Below, piece after piece: positions 8,973-17,957 of a stretch of 64,000 nt of DNA. The translations under genes were made by a program, and so were the position numbers. The stretch's first letter is position 1. Every line of letters begins with the position of its first letter. The stretch is from Holdemanella sp. MSK.7.32 (GTDB lineage: Bacteria > Bacillota_I > Bacilli_A > Erysipelotrichales > Erysipelotrichaceae): contig NZ_JANFYN010000005.1 of assembly GCF_024460475.1 (NCBI RefSeq), positions 19,048-83,047 of the forward strand, written 5' to 3'. The notes beneath the pieces were generated by a model. That model saw nothing but the letters and a program-made list of their open reading frames with translations. It searched no databases and was not told where the DNA came from.

Positions 8973-10523
8973 ATGGGCATTTATTTAAATCCAGATAGTG
9001 ATCGATATGAAAGATTGTGTAACAGTCCCATCTTTGTAGATAAATCATTATTGATTGAATACACAAATAAAGCTATAAATACTTCTAATGATTGTATTTG
9101 TGTAACTCGTCCAAGACGATTTGGGAAAAGTACAGATGCGAATATGTTGGTAGCTTATTATTCAAAGGGTACAAATTCAAAAGACTTGTTTAATACATTA
9201 AATATCAATCACTGTCCTTCTTTTCTTGAACATTTAAACAAGCACAATTTGATTCATTTAAACATACAAGACTTTTTAAGTACCACAAATTCAATTGATG
9301 AAATGCTTTCTAAAATAAATCGAATGATTTTAAAAGACTTGAAATTTGAATTTAAAGATGTCATAACTGAAACCGAAATCATCGATGCATTCAATGAAGT
9401 CTATGCGTATACAAAAAATAAATTTATCTTTATTATTGATGAATGGGATTGTATCTTCAGAGAATTCAAAGAAGACAAAACTGCACAAGAAACATATTTA
9501 GATTTCTTAAGAAGCCTTTTAAAAGATAAGAATTATATTGAAATGTGTTACATGACAGGAATATTACCAATCAAAAAATACGGAACTCACAGTGCCTTAA
9601 ATATGTTTGATGAAATATCTATGACGCAATCAAAACCACTGGCAAACTACATGGGATTTACCGAAGAAGAAGTATCGAATTTATGTCGAAAGCACAATGT
9701 AGATTATCAAAAAATGAAAGATTGGTATGATGGATACCATATGACAGACACCATCTCAACTTTTTCACCAAGATCTGTAGTTGCAGCTATTTCAAAACAT
9801 GATTTTTCAAATTATTGGACTAAAACAGAATCTTTTGAAGCTTTAAAAATATATATCGATTTAAACTTTGATGGATTAAAAGACAATATTATTCAAATGA
9901 TGGCAGGAAAAGAAGTATATATCGACACATCTTCATTTGAAAACGATATGTCCACATTTGGTTCAAAAGATGATGTTCTTACATTACTGATTCATTTAGG
10001 ATATTTGGGATACAACCAAAAAGATCAAACATGCTACATTCCAAACAAGGAAGTCAGCGACTCATTCTTTACATCCATTAAAAATTCAAATTGGGACGCA
10101 ACCACAAAAGCCATTCAAAATTCACGAAACTTATTAGATGCTACGTTTAATATGAACGAAACAAAAGTAGCTGATTATATTGAACAAGCCCATCTAGAAA
10201 CTAGCCACATTCAATATAATGATGAAAATGCGTTAAGCTATACAATTGATCTTGCCTACTATGCCGCAAGAGATCACTATACTGTGATTCGAGAGCTTCC
10301 AACCGGCAAAGGATTTGCGGATCTAGCCTTTATCCCTAAAACAGATAAGCCAGCCATATTGGTTGAATTAAAATGGAACCAAGATATAAATACAGCCATT
10401 ACACAAATCAAAGAAAAAAAGTATCCTTCTGTTTTAGAAAAATACAAAGACAACTTAATACTCGTTGGTATTACTTACGACAAGAAAACAAGAAAACACA
10501 TATGCAAAATCGAGCGACTTTAA
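8973..10523 (+). CDS. AAA-ATPase-like protein with C-terminal PD-(D/E)XK nuclease domain
   Basis: 516 residues of the PF09820/PF08011 pair (AAA-like ATPase plus DUF1703-type nuclease), common in gut Firmicutes and Bacteroidetes. The N-terminus carries the family signature FVDKSLLI and a degenerate P-loop RPRRFGKS at about 48-55; FIIDEWDCIF (about 151) is the Walker B region. Near the C-terminus, GFADLAFIP followed by ILVELKW gives the D...ExK nuclease motif. The function is not established, but defence, mobile-element or genome-maintenance roles are suspected. A related gene lies at 44390-46189. The last bases overlap the convergent amylase gene by 4 bp. Confidence 0.8.
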   Translation: MGIYLNPDSDRYERLCNSPIFVDKSLLIEYTNKAINTSNDCICVTRPRRFGKSTDANMLVAYYSKGTNSKDLFNTLNINHCPSFLEHLNKHNLIHLNIQDFLSTTNSIDEMLSKINRMILKDLKFEFKDVITETEIIDAFNEVYAYTKNKFIFIIDEWDCIFREFKEDKTAQETYLDFLRSLLKDKNYIEMCYMTGILPIKKYGTHSALNMFDEISMTQSKPLANYMGFTEEEVSNLCRKHNVDYQKMKDWYDGYHMTDTISTFSPRSVVAAISKHDFSNYWTKTESFEALKIYIDLNFDGLKDNIIQMMAGKEVYIDTSSFENDMSTFGSKDDVLTLLIHLGYLGYNQKDQTCYIPNKEVSDSFFTSIKNSNWDATTKAIQNSRNLLDATFNMNETKVADYIEQAHLETSHIQYNDENALSYTIDLAYYAARDHYTVIRELPTGKGFADLAFIPKTDKPAILVELKWNQDINTAITQIKEKKYPSVLEKYKDNLILVGITYDKKTRKHICKIERL

Positions 10524-10538
10524 TCGCTCGATCTTTTT
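10509..10538. terminator. Shared bidirectional terminator containing both stop codons
   Basis: ATCGAGCGA-CTTTAA-TCGCTCGAT is a perfect 9-bp stem, followed by T-rich tracts on both strands. The plus-strand TAA (10521-10523) and the minus-strand TAA (10520-10522) both lie in the 6-base loop. Confidence 0.85.
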
Positions 10539-11821
10539 AAGATTCTTACTTCATAAGGCTTGAACTCAAGTGAGTTATTAACAGGAACCTCTTCATTTGT
10601 TTCGATGTCGATGAAATTACCTTGACCATTAAAGCCTAATGTTTGAGCTTCATTTTTCATGTTCATACAAATCCATAGACATTCCTTTTCATCTTGTCTT
10701 TGATAAATACAAGCCGTATTTGTGATACCAATCTGTGTATAGTCTCCATAAGATAAAGCGGAATGATTATGTTTCAAGTTGATTAACTTTTGAATACGAT
10801 TCGTTAATTCATTCCACTCAAACACTTTGATTTCCGGTCTAAGATCCGTATCATTCCAATTTTTTGTACCTTCCATACCCCATTCACTGCCATAATAGAT
10901 ACATGGAATACCTGGCATAGTAAACAACATCGTATAAATTAAAGGCAATTGTTTTTTATCCTCTAAAATCGACGCAACTCTTTCTACATCATGATTATCC
11001 ACAAAGTTAAACAAATGCTTACCCGTATATAAACACCATGGATCTTTGCCAAATTGACGATTCAATGAATAAAGAATCTCATAGAAATTAGCTGAATTAA
11101 AGCTCGAATACAACCCCTTATAACACTCATAATTTGTGACAGAATCTAACATATTCTCATTCATCCATTGATTATAGTCACCATGTAAAGTTTCACCTAA
11201 AAGGAAGAAATCTCTATCTACATGATTGTGTAATGTTTGAAGGAAGTTTTTATCTAGACAATAGGCGACATCCAATCTTAAACCATCAATTTTAAATTCT
11301 TCTTGCCAGAAATCCACTACATTCAAAATGTATTCTACTACTTGTGAATTTTGAAGATTCAACTTCACTAAGATGTCATTACCTTCCCAATCCTGGTACC
11401 AGAAGCCATCGTTGTAGTGATTGTTTCCATTAAAATCAATATAGAACCAATCCTTATAAGGTGAATCCCACTTCTTCTCTAATACATCTTGAAATGCAAA
11501 GAAATCACGTCCCACATGATTAAACACGGCATCTAAAATAATTTGAATACCATTTTCATGGAATTGATTTACAACTTCCTTTAAGTCTTCATTGGTACCC
11601 AATCTTGTATCTAACGTTTTAAAATCCGTTGTATCATAGCCATGCGTACGACTTTCAAAAATTGGATTCAATAAAATACAGTCTATGTTTAATTTCTTTA
11701 AATGAGGAATAAAATCCTCTAATTTATGAATTCTATGTTCTAAAACATGATCATTCTCAAATGGCGCTCCACAAGCTCCAAAAGGATAGATTTGATAAAA
11801 TACACTCTCATTCGCCCACAT
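10520..11821 (-). CDS. GH13 alpha-amylase family protein
   Basis: 433 residues with no signal peptide, so an intracellular maltodextrin-type glycosidase. The four GH13 regions are visible: DAVFNHVG (I), GLRLDVAY with the Asp nucleophile (II), LLGETLHG with the Glu acid/base (III) and FVDNHD (IV). The length is short because an N-terminal starch-binding/dimerisation domain, as in neopullulanases, is missing and the C-terminal beta domain is brief. It is the last gene of the glnA-ANTAR-ybaK-amylase run, 6 bp after ybaK. Substrate specificity cannot be read from the sequence. Confidence 0.88.
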   Translation of the reverse strand: MWANESVFYQIYPFGACGAPFENDHVLEHRIHKLEDFIPHLKKLNIDCILLNPIFESRTHGYDTTDFKTLDTRLGTNEDLKEVVNQFHENGIQIILDAVFNHVGRDFFAFQDVLEKKWDSPYKDWFYIDFNGNNHYNDGFWYQDWEGNDILVKLNLQNSQVVEYILNVVDFWQEEFKIDGLRLDVAYCLDKNFLQTLHNHVDRDFFLLGETLHGDYNQWMNENMLDSVTNYECYKGLYSSFNSANFYEILYSLNRQFGKDPWCLYTGKHLFNFVDNHDVERVASILEDKKQLPLIYTMLFTMPGIPCIYYGSEWGMEGTKNWNDTDLRPEIKVFEWNELTNRIQKLINLKHNHSALSYGDYTQIGITNTACIYQRQDEKECLWICMNMKNEAQTLGFNGQGNFIDIETNEEVPVNNSLEFKPYEVRILKRSSD

Positions 11822-11827
11822 AATATG

Positions 11828-12313
11828 TTACTCCTTTGTGATATCGCCTGCTTGAACATGAATTAAATCCATCAATGTCTTTGGATCCATCTCAATCTGC
11901 ATACCAATCTTACCTGCACTAAAATAGATCTTATCTTGATTTAAACAATCCTTTTCAATAAAGGTACGAAATTGTTTTTTCATACCCAATGGAGAACAAC
12001 CACCACGAATATAGCCCGTAATCTTATTGATATCCTTCACATGGATCATTTCACAAGATTTGACTCCAGCTATTTTTGCGCACTTCTTTAAATCCAGTTC
12101 CTTTTCAACTGGAAGCATATACACTAAATATTCCTTTGTGTTTGCCTGTGTAACTAAAGTTTTATACACAGCTTCCACTGGCTGATGTAACATATTCGCA
12201 ACATGCACACCATCTACGGGATCCCCCTCTTTATGTTCATACGTATGCGCTTCATATTCCACTTTATGCTGATCTAAAAAACGCATCGCATTGGTCTTTT
12301 GAATCTTTTTCAT
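11828..12313 (-). CDS. ybaK: YbaK/EbsC-type Cys-tRNA(Pro) deacylase
   Basis: 161 residues of the YbaK family, which hydrolyses Cys-tRNA(Pro) mischarged by prolyl-tRNA synthetase. The family pattern is clear: KTNAMRFLD at the N-terminus, VYKTLV and the C-terminal GYIRGGCSPLGMKKQ, which contains the glycine-rich loop. The start ATG overlaps the stop of the ANTAR gene (12310-12313), so the two are coupled. The link with nitrogen genes is probably positional only. Confidence 0.9.
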   Translation of the reverse strand: MKKIQKTNAMRFLDQHKVEYEAHTYEHKEGDPVDGVHVANMLHQPVEAVYKTLVTQANTKEYLVYMLPVEKELDLKKCAKIAGVKSCEMIHVKDINKITGYIRGGCSPLGMKKQFRTFIEKDCLNQDKIYFSAGKIGMQIEMDPKTLMDLIHVQAGDITKE

Positions 12314-12858
12314 GTTTGAAACTCCTCTAATAACTCTTTAGCCACCAAGAATTTCGTCTTATTCTGCTCCATCGCTATCTTTTCAATATAGTGATGCGCC
12401 TTGTCTTCACTCCAATGATAATTTGAAATCAAAACCAACTTACAATGATCCACCATCTTCAACTCTAAATATTTCTGTTCAAGCTTACTGATCTTCTTTT
12501 CATAAAGCTGGATTCGCCTATTCACACTCATAAGAATCTGAAATGCTTCATACAACAACTGCTTCTTGATGGGATACGACAGAACTATTATACCACTATC
12601 TTTACACTGATATGAAACTTGATCATAGATTTCCTTATTGCACACCAAAAGAACTTGTGTATTTAAACTCTTCGCAAAATTTAAAAGCCCACTTGTCGTT
12701 TGCGAATATAAGATCACAACAATCTCAAAATGCGTATTTCTCAACTTATTTAACGCATCATTATATGTCTTTGACAGCACATATTGATAATTGGCCGTAT
12801 TTTTTAATAAAGCTAAGAAATTCTCATTTCCAAGTACTAATACTTTACTTGCCTCCAT
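12310..12858 (-). CDS. ANTAR-domain RNA-binding antiterminator (NitR-like)
   Basis: About 182 residues from ATG 12858; a GTG at 12864 is also possible. The first 115 residues resemble a receiver-like fold that lacks a clear phospho-acceptor Asp, followed by a coiled coil (IQLYEKKISKLEQKY) and an ANTAR three-helix domain at about 130-180 (VLISNYHWSEDKAHHYIEKI). ANTAR proteins bind paired hexaloop hairpins in leader RNA and prevent termination. It directly follows glnA, as nitR does in solventogenic clostridia, and a candidate target RNA lies in the divergent glnN leader at 14140-14203. The signal that activates it is unknown; glutamine or nitrogen status is inferred. Confidence 0.78.
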   Translation of the reverse strand: MEASKVLVLGNENFLALLKNTANYQYVLSKTYNDALNKLRNTHFEIVVILYSQTTSGLLNFAKSLNTQVLLVCNKEIYDQVSYQCKDSGIIVLSYPIKKQLLYEAFQILMSVNRRIQLYEKKISKLEQKYLELKMVDHCKLVLISNYHWSEDKAHHYIEKIAMEQNKTKFLVAKELLEEFQT

Positions 12859-12864
12859 ACGCAC

Positions 12865-14034
12865 TTACCCAACATAAATATCCACTACATCTTTTCCTAA
12901 AACTTGTTTTACCCAATCCGAATTCAAAGCCTTTACCTTTGCCTCTTTTAAGCTTTGAGGAAGCTTTTTTGTATCACTCGATACAATATCCGTACAAGGA
13001 TCGGGTACCATGTTCTTTTCAATCCCCTCTAAACCGGCATAAATCAATAAGGCATAGGCCAAATAAATATTACAGCTACAATCCGGACTTCTTAACTCCA
13101 TACGATTTGTCGAATGCGTAGCCGGAATACGAATCAATTGATTACGATTCTGATACGACCAGGAAATATAGCTTGGCGCCTTATCCTTACCTAAACGCTT
13201 GTAGGAGTGTTTTGTCGGATTTAAAAAGGCTGTCATCTCTTCAATACGATTTAAAATACCCGCCATAAAAGGCATCAACAACTCTTCATGTTGATCCACA
13301 CTCATATTAATATGCATTCCATTACCGGGCTGATCCTCTAAAGGTTTTGGTGAAAAGTCAGCTACTAAACCCTGCATATTCGCAATAGCTTCAACAACCC
13401 ACTTAAATGTCGCCGCATTATCCGCTGCTTGTAAAGCACTTGAATAACGAAAATCAATCTCATTTTGCCCAGGACCCATCTCATGATGCGAAACCTCTGG
13501 ATCTATTCCCATTTCCGATAATGTTAAACAAATCTCACGACGAACATTTTCCCCTTTATCTAATGGCGAAATATCCATATACCCCGCATGATCCAATGGA
13601 ACATAGGTATTTTCTCCATCTTCATCCTGCTTAAATAAATAGAATTCAAATTCTGAACCAAAGTTAACACTGATTCCCATTTCTTTCGCTTTATTGACCG
13701 CTTTCTTTAATATGTAACGCACATCCCTTTCAAAAGGCGTCCCATCCGGATATTTAATATCACAATACATACGAATAACACTTCCATCCATACTGCGCCA
13801 TGGCAAGATACTCATAGTGTTCGGGTCAGGATATAAGAATAGATCACTATGCACTTCATCTAGAAAACCATCAATGGCACTGGCATCAAAGCTAATTCCC
13901 TCCACAAATGCCCTTTTTAATTCGGTTGGTAAAACAGAAACATTTTTCTGTGTACCATACATATCAAAATAAGAAAGACGAATAAATCGAACGTCTTGTT
14001 CTTCACAAAAATTTAATACATCCTCATATGTCAT
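12865..14034 (-). CDS. glnA: Glutamine synthetase type I, short form
   Basis: About 389 residues, clearly shorter than the usual 440-470 of GSI. I place the start at ATG 14034, six bases after GAGGTG; an upstream GTG at 14043 gives three more residues. Catalytic signatures are present: GSEFEFYLF, HHEMGPGQNEIDF, GNGMHINMS, NPTKHSYKRL and NRMELRSPD (with the metal-binding Glu and Arg). GSI makes glutamine from glutamate, ammonium and ATP as a dodecamer. The missing length is mostly in the C-terminal region, so regulation may differ. It is followed without a gap by the ANTAR gene and faces glnN across a shared promoter region. Confidence 0.85.
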   Translation of the reverse strand: MTYEDVLNFCEEQDVRFIRLSYFDMYGTQKNVSVLPTELKRAFVEGISFDASAIDGFLDEVHSDLFLYPDPNTMSILPWRSMDGSVIRMYCDIKYPDGTPFERDVRYILKKAVNKAKEMGISVNFGSEFEFYLFKQDEDGENTYVPLDHAGYMDISPLDKGENVRREICLTLSEMGIDPEVSHHEMGPGQNEIDFRYSSALQAADNAATFKWVVEAIANMQGLVADFSPKPLEDQPGNGMHINMSVDQHEELLMPFMAGILNRIEEMTAFLNPTKHSYKRLGKDKAPSYISWSYQNRNQLIRIPATHSTNRMELRSPDCSCNIYLAYALLIYAGLEGIEKNMVPDPCTDIVSSDTKKLPQSLKEAKVKALNSDWVKQVLGKDVVDIYVG

Positions 14035-14042
14035 ACAATTCA

Positions 14043-14100
14043 CCTCGAATAATTAATACACTATTTTCATTCTGTTTTCAAATCTTTTTACATTTTTTCA
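14043..14100 (-). promoter_or_regulatory. Putative glnA promoter
   Basis: On the minus strand TTGAAA is followed after 17 bp by TATTAA, then a short leader with GAGGTG. No hexaloop hairpin is seen in this leader, unlike the divergent glnN leader. Confidence 0.45.
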
Positions 14101-14128
14101 TTGACAACACAAAATATCTGTTTATAAT
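14101..14128 (+). promoter_or_regulatory. Consensus sigma-A promoter of glnN
   Basis: TTGACA at 14101-14106, a 16-bp spacer, then TATAAT at 14123-14128. Transcription should start near 14135, just before the leader hairpin. Confidence 0.8.
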
Positions 14129-14134
14129 GAATGC

Positions 14135-14203
14135 ATACATGGCAAGGACGCCAAAGAAAACATAGGTCAAACCCTAGTTTTTTAGTGTCCTTGCCCTTTT
14201 TTT
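14135..14203 (+). promoter_or_regulatory. Antitermination leader: ANTAR-type hexaloop versus terminator
   Basis: GGCAAGGACGC (14141-14151) pairs with GTGTCCTTGCC (14185-14195) and is followed by a T run, forming an 11-bp terminator. The same 5' arm can instead form TGGC-AAGGAC-GCCA (14140-14153), a hexaloop with A at position 1 and G at position 4, the ANTAR recognition pattern. A second hairpin, TAGG-TCAAAC-CCTA (14163-14176), lies between the arms and may be extended by AAAAC/GTTTT; its loop does not match A1/G4. The two folds are mutually exclusive, so binding of the ANTAR protein would prevent termination upstream of glnN. Confidence 0.7.
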
Positions 14204-14221
14204 ATGTAAAGGAGAGCCATT

Positions 14222-16312
14222 ATGAAATCGATCGTAGAAGAAATTTTTGGAAGTAAAGTTTTTGATGAATCTGTTATGCGAGAAAAGCTCGCAAAAGATA
14301 CATATCGTGAATTAGAAAAAACCATTCACGATGGAAAACAGTTAAATATCAAAATCGCAAACGCGGTAGCCCACGCTATGAAAGAATGGGCCCTAGAACA
14401 AGGTGCAACACACTATACACACTGGTTCCAGCCAATGACAGGAGTTACAGCTGAAAAGCATGATGGCTTTATCAATCCCGATAAAGATGGCAAAGTCATC
14501 ATGGAATTTAGTGGAAAAGAATTAATCAAAGGTGAGCCAGACGCCTCAAGTTTTCCAAATGGAGGTTTAAGAGCCACATTTGAAGCAAGAGGATATACGG
14601 CTTGGGATCCAACAAGCTATGCCTTTATTAAAAACGGCGTACTATGTATTCCAACCGCTTTCTGCTCTTACTCAGGACACGCCCTAGATAAGAAAACACC
14701 ACTACTTCGAAGTATGCAGGCCATTAATAAACAAGCCTTACGTATTGTGAAATTATTTGGCAATGACGATGTTCAAACCATTAAAACAACCGTCGGACCT
14801 GAACAAGAATATTTCTTAGTTGACCAGAAATATTATGAACAAAGAAAAGACTTGATCTATACAGGACGTACATTATTTGGTGCACCATGCCCTAAAGGAC
14901 AAGAATTGGAAGATCATTATTTTGGAACAATCAAAAGTCGTGTTCAAGAATTCATGTCCGATTTAAATAAAGAGTTATGGAAACTTGGCATCTTGGCAAA
15001 AACTGAACACAACGAAGTAGCCCCTGCTCAACATGAATTAGCCCCAATCTTTACAACGACAAATATCGCAACAGACCACAACCAATTGACAATGGAATTG
15101 ATTCAAAGAGTTGCGAAAAAACATGGATTGGTTGCACTACTTCATGAAAAACCATTTGAAGGCATCAACGGAAGTGGTAAGCATAATAACTGGTCTTTAT
15201 CTACAGATACAGGAATCAACTTACTAGAACCAGGCGATACACCTCATGAAAACGCACAATTTTTAGTCTTCTTAGCCGCTATTATTAAAGCTGTAGATGA
15301 ACACCAAGACTTATTACGATTAAGTGTAGCCACTGCAGGTAACGATCACCGACTAGGTGCTAACGAAGCGCCTCCAGCTATTATCTCTATTTTCTTAGGT
15401 GATGAATTAACCGCTGTATTAAAGGCCATTGAAGAAGATAAACCATATGATGGAAAAGAAAAAGAATTGATGAAGATTGGAGCAACCGTTCTTCCTAAAT
15501 TCCCTAAAGATTCAACAGATCGTAACCGTACTTCTCCATTCGCCTTTACCGGAAACAAATTCGAATTCAGAATGCCCGGATCTAACTCAAGTATTGCCGG
15601 ATGCAATATTGTGTTAAATACAGTCATTGCGGATGAAATCGAAAAATTTGCGGACATTCTTGAAGCTAGCGATGATTTTGAAAGCACATTACATGCCTTG
15701 ATCAAAGATACAATCAAAAACCACAAGCGCATTATCTTCAATGGCAATGGATATGATGATTCTTGGGTTAAAGAAGCAGAATCTAGAGGCTTATTAAACT
15801 TAAAGACAACTCCAGATGCTCTTCCATACTTCAAAACCGATGAAAACATTGCCCTATTTGAAAGACAAAAAGTTTTATCTAAAGAAGAAGTGGAATCAAG
15901 ATATGAAATTTTAATGGATGAATACGAAAAACAAATCAACATTGAAGCATTGACAATGTTAGATATTGCGAAAAAAGACATTTTACCAGCTGCAAGTAAG
16001 TTCTCTAAAGAATTGACAGATACAATCGCAAATAAAAAAGCCATCGGTATCGACTTAATCTATGAACTTGAAACGGCTAAAAAAGTCAGTGAATATTTAA
16101 CCGAAGCTTACCAAGCTATGATGACACTTGAAAAGGATGTTAAAAAACTACATGAAATTGATGATTTTGAAAAATCAGCCTTCTATGTAAGAGACTTCAT
16201 TATCCAAGATATGGCCTCATTAAGAAAACCATGCGACGAACTTGAAGTCATTACTTCTAATAGTGATTGGCCATTTCCAACATATGGAAAATTATTATTT
16301 GGAATTCAATAA
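14222..16312 (+). CDS. glnN: Glutamine synthetase type III
   Basis: 696 residues, the normal length of GSIII (GlnN). Family features are FQPMTGVTAEKHDGF near the N-terminus, FPNGGLRATFEARGYTAWDP, VGPEQEYFLVD, NEVAPAQHELAP and NDHRLGANEAPPAI, with FRMPGSNSSIAG near the end of the catalytic core. It makes glutamine from ammonium and glutamate, feeding asnB and the GOGAT genes that follow. An AAAGGAGAG site precedes ATG 14222. Expression is probably controlled by the ANTAR-responsive terminator in its leader. Confidence 0.95.
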   Translation: MKSIVEEIFGSKVFDESVMREKLAKDTYRELEKTIHDGKQLNIKIANAVAHAMKEWALEQGATHYTHWFQPMTGVTAEKHDGFINPDKDGKVIMEFSGKELIKGEPDASSFPNGGLRATFEARGYTAWDPTSYAFIKNGVLCIPTAFCSYSGHALDKKTPLLRSMQAINKQALRIVKLFGNDDVQTIKTTVGPEQEYFLVDQKYYEQRKDLIYTGRTLFGAPCPKGQELEDHYFGTIKSRVQEFMSDLNKELWKLGILAKTEHNEVAPAQHELAPIFTTTNIATDHNQLTMELIQRVAKKHGLVALLHEKPFEGINGSGKHNNWSLSTDTGINLLEPGDTPHENAQFLVFLAAIIKAVDEHQDLLRLSVATAGNDHRLGANEAPPAIISIFLGDELTAVLKAIEEDKPYDGKEKELMKIGATVLPKFPKDSTDRNRTSPFAFTGNKFEFRMPGSNSSIAGCNIVLNTVIADEIEKFADILEASDDFESTLHALIKDTIKNHKRIIFNGNGYDDSWVKEAESRGLLNLKTTPDALPYFKTDENIALFERQKVLSKEEVESRYEILMDEYEKQINIEALTMLDIAKKDILPAASKFSKELTDTIANKKAIGIDLIYELETAKKVSEYLTEAYQAMMTLEKDVKKLHEIDDFEKSAFYVRDFIIQDMASLRKPCDELEVITSNSDWPFPTYGKLLFGIQ

Positions 16313-16333
16313 ACCGGCATACGCCCGGTTTTT
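16312..16333 (+). terminator. Weak terminator or attenuator between glnN and asnB
   Basis: AACCGG (16312-16317) and CCGGTT (16325-16330) form a 6-bp stem followed by TTTTT, and the stem includes the last base of the glnN stop codon. It probably only reduces read-through into asnB, since no promoter is evident in the 45-bp gap. Confidence 0.6.
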
Positions 16334-16357
16334 CCGTCTATAAAGGAGATGTAATTT

Positions 16358-17941
16358 ATGTGTACAATTATTGGATATAAATCATTAAAAGTAAGTAAAG
16401 AATCCATTCATCAAGCATTACTTGCGACATATACAAGAGGTCCAGACGATGAAAGAATTCAAGAAGTCGGATGCGGCTATCTAGGTTTTCAAAGACTATC
16501 CATCATGGGACTAAGTCCTCTAGGCATGCAGCCATTTGTTAGAGATGGCAATTATGTGGTATGTAACGGCGAAATCTATGGATTTCGAGACATTAAATCG
16601 GAACTCGAAAAATCCGGCTATACATTTATTTCGCAAAGCGACTGTGAAATTCTTCTACCACTCTATGAAAAATACGGATTAGACATGTTTAAAAAGCTAG
16701 ACGCTGAATATGCCTGCATTATTTATGATGCCAAGAAAAACGATTTTATTGCCGCCAGAGACCCAATCGGAATCCGTCCATTATTTTATGGCTATGATCA
16801 AAATCATAATATTGTCTTTGCCTCTGAAGCCAAAAACCTAGTTTCCATTGTCGAACAAATTTTTCCATTCCCTCCAGGACACTATTATGCCGATGGCAAA
16901 TTCACTTGTTACTTAGACATTACTAAAGTTGATGAAGTAATCACTTCAGATCTTGAAACCATCTGTTCCAATATTCACGATAAATTAGTGGAAGGCGTTA
17001 AGAAAAGACTAGATGCCGATGCCCCACTTGGATTCCTTTTAAGTGGAGGATTAGATTCAAGTCTAGTATGTGCCATCAGTCAAAAATTACTCAATAAACC
17101 TATTGAAACCTATGCGATTGGAATGGAAGAAGATGCGATTGATTTAAAATATGCCAAAGAAGTCGCTGACTTTATTGGCTCTAACCACCATGAAATCATT
17201 ATCAATAAAGAAGATGTCTTAAATGCGATCAAACCCGTCATTCAAACTTTAGCTACTTTTGACATCACAACCATTCGCGCCAGCATTGGAATGTATCTTA
17301 TCTGTAAAGCCATTCATGAACAAAGTAACATTCGCGTATTACTAACTGGAGAAATCAGTGATGAATTGTTTGGCTACAAATATACAGATTTTGCCCCAAG
17401 CGCCCAAGAATTCCAACAAGAAAGTGTTAAACGTGTACATGAACTGTATATGTACGATGTATTAAGAGCTGATCGATGCATTTCCACAAACTCCATTGAA
17501 GCCCGTGTTCCCTTTGGCGATTTAGATTTTGTCAAATACGTTATGGCTATTGATCCACAAAAGAAAATGAATACGTACAATAAAGGAAAATATTTGCTTC
17601 GTCATGCCTTTGAAAAAGACGAAATTCTACCTTACGATATCTTAATGCGAGAAAAAGCCGCCTTCTCCGATGCGGTCGGTCACTCATTAAGTGATGATAT
17701 TAAAGAATATGCCGAAAAGCAGTATACAGATGCTGAATTTGAAGAAAAAATCAAACAATACAAATTCTGTACTCCATTCACAAAAGAATCTCTATTATAT
17801 CGTGAAATTTTTGAATCTTACTACCCTGAACAGGCAGGTATGATCAAAGATTTCTGGATGCCAAATAAAAACTGGCAAGGATGTAACGTCAACGATCCGA
17901 GTGCTCGTTATTTATCAAACTATGGAGACAGCGGAAAATAG
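16358..17941 (+). CDS. asnB: Glutamine-hydrolysing asparagine synthase
   Basis: 527 residues. It begins MCTIIGY, so after removal of Met the Cys is the N-terminal nucleophile of the class II glutaminase domain (1-190, with RGPDD and NGEIYG). The C-terminal synthetase domain has the ATP pyrophosphatase loop SGGLDSSLV near residue 230 and GEISDELFGY further on. The enzyme transfers the glutamine amide to aspartate. An AAGGAG site precedes the start. It lies inside the nitrogen operon between glnN and gltB. Confidence 0.93.
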   Translation: MCTIIGYKSLKVSKESIHQALLATYTRGPDDERIQEVGCGYLGFQRLSIMGLSPLGMQPFVRDGNYVVCNGEIYGFRDIKSELEKSGYTFISQSDCEILLPLYEKYGLDMFKKLDAEYACIIYDAKKNDFIAARDPIGIRPLFYGYDQNHNIVFASEAKNLVSIVEQIFPFPPGHYYADGKFTCYLDITKVDEVITSDLETICSNIHDKLVEGVKKRLDADAPLGFLLSGGLDSSLVCAISQKLLNKPIETYAIGMEEDAIDLKYAKEVADFIGSNHHEIIINKEDVLNAIKPVIQTLATFDITTIRASIGMYLICKAIHEQSNIRVLLTGEISDELFGYKYTDFAPSAQEFQQESVKRVHELYMYDVLRADRCISTNSIEARVPFGDLDFVKYVMAIDPQKKMNTYNKGKYLLRHAFEKDEILPYDILMREKAAFSDAVGHSLSDDIKEYAEKQYTDAEFEEKIKQYKFCTPFTKESLLYREIFESYYPEQAGMIKDFWMPNKNWQGCNVNDPSARYLSNYGDSGK

Positions 17942-17957
17942 AAGGGTTGTGTAAATT

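Noticed and set aside
12612..13121. 169-codon frame antisense to the ANTAR and glnA genes
   Set aside because: Low-complexity composition typical of a reverse-frame shadow.
14163..14176. Second hairpin as a canonical ANTAR hexaloop
   Set aside because: The loop TCAAAC lacks A at position 1 and G at position 4; kept only as a non-canonical partner.
15346..16044. Long open frame antisense to glnN
   Set aside because: Lies wholly inside the well-supported glnN gene, has no ribosome site and no family-like sequence.
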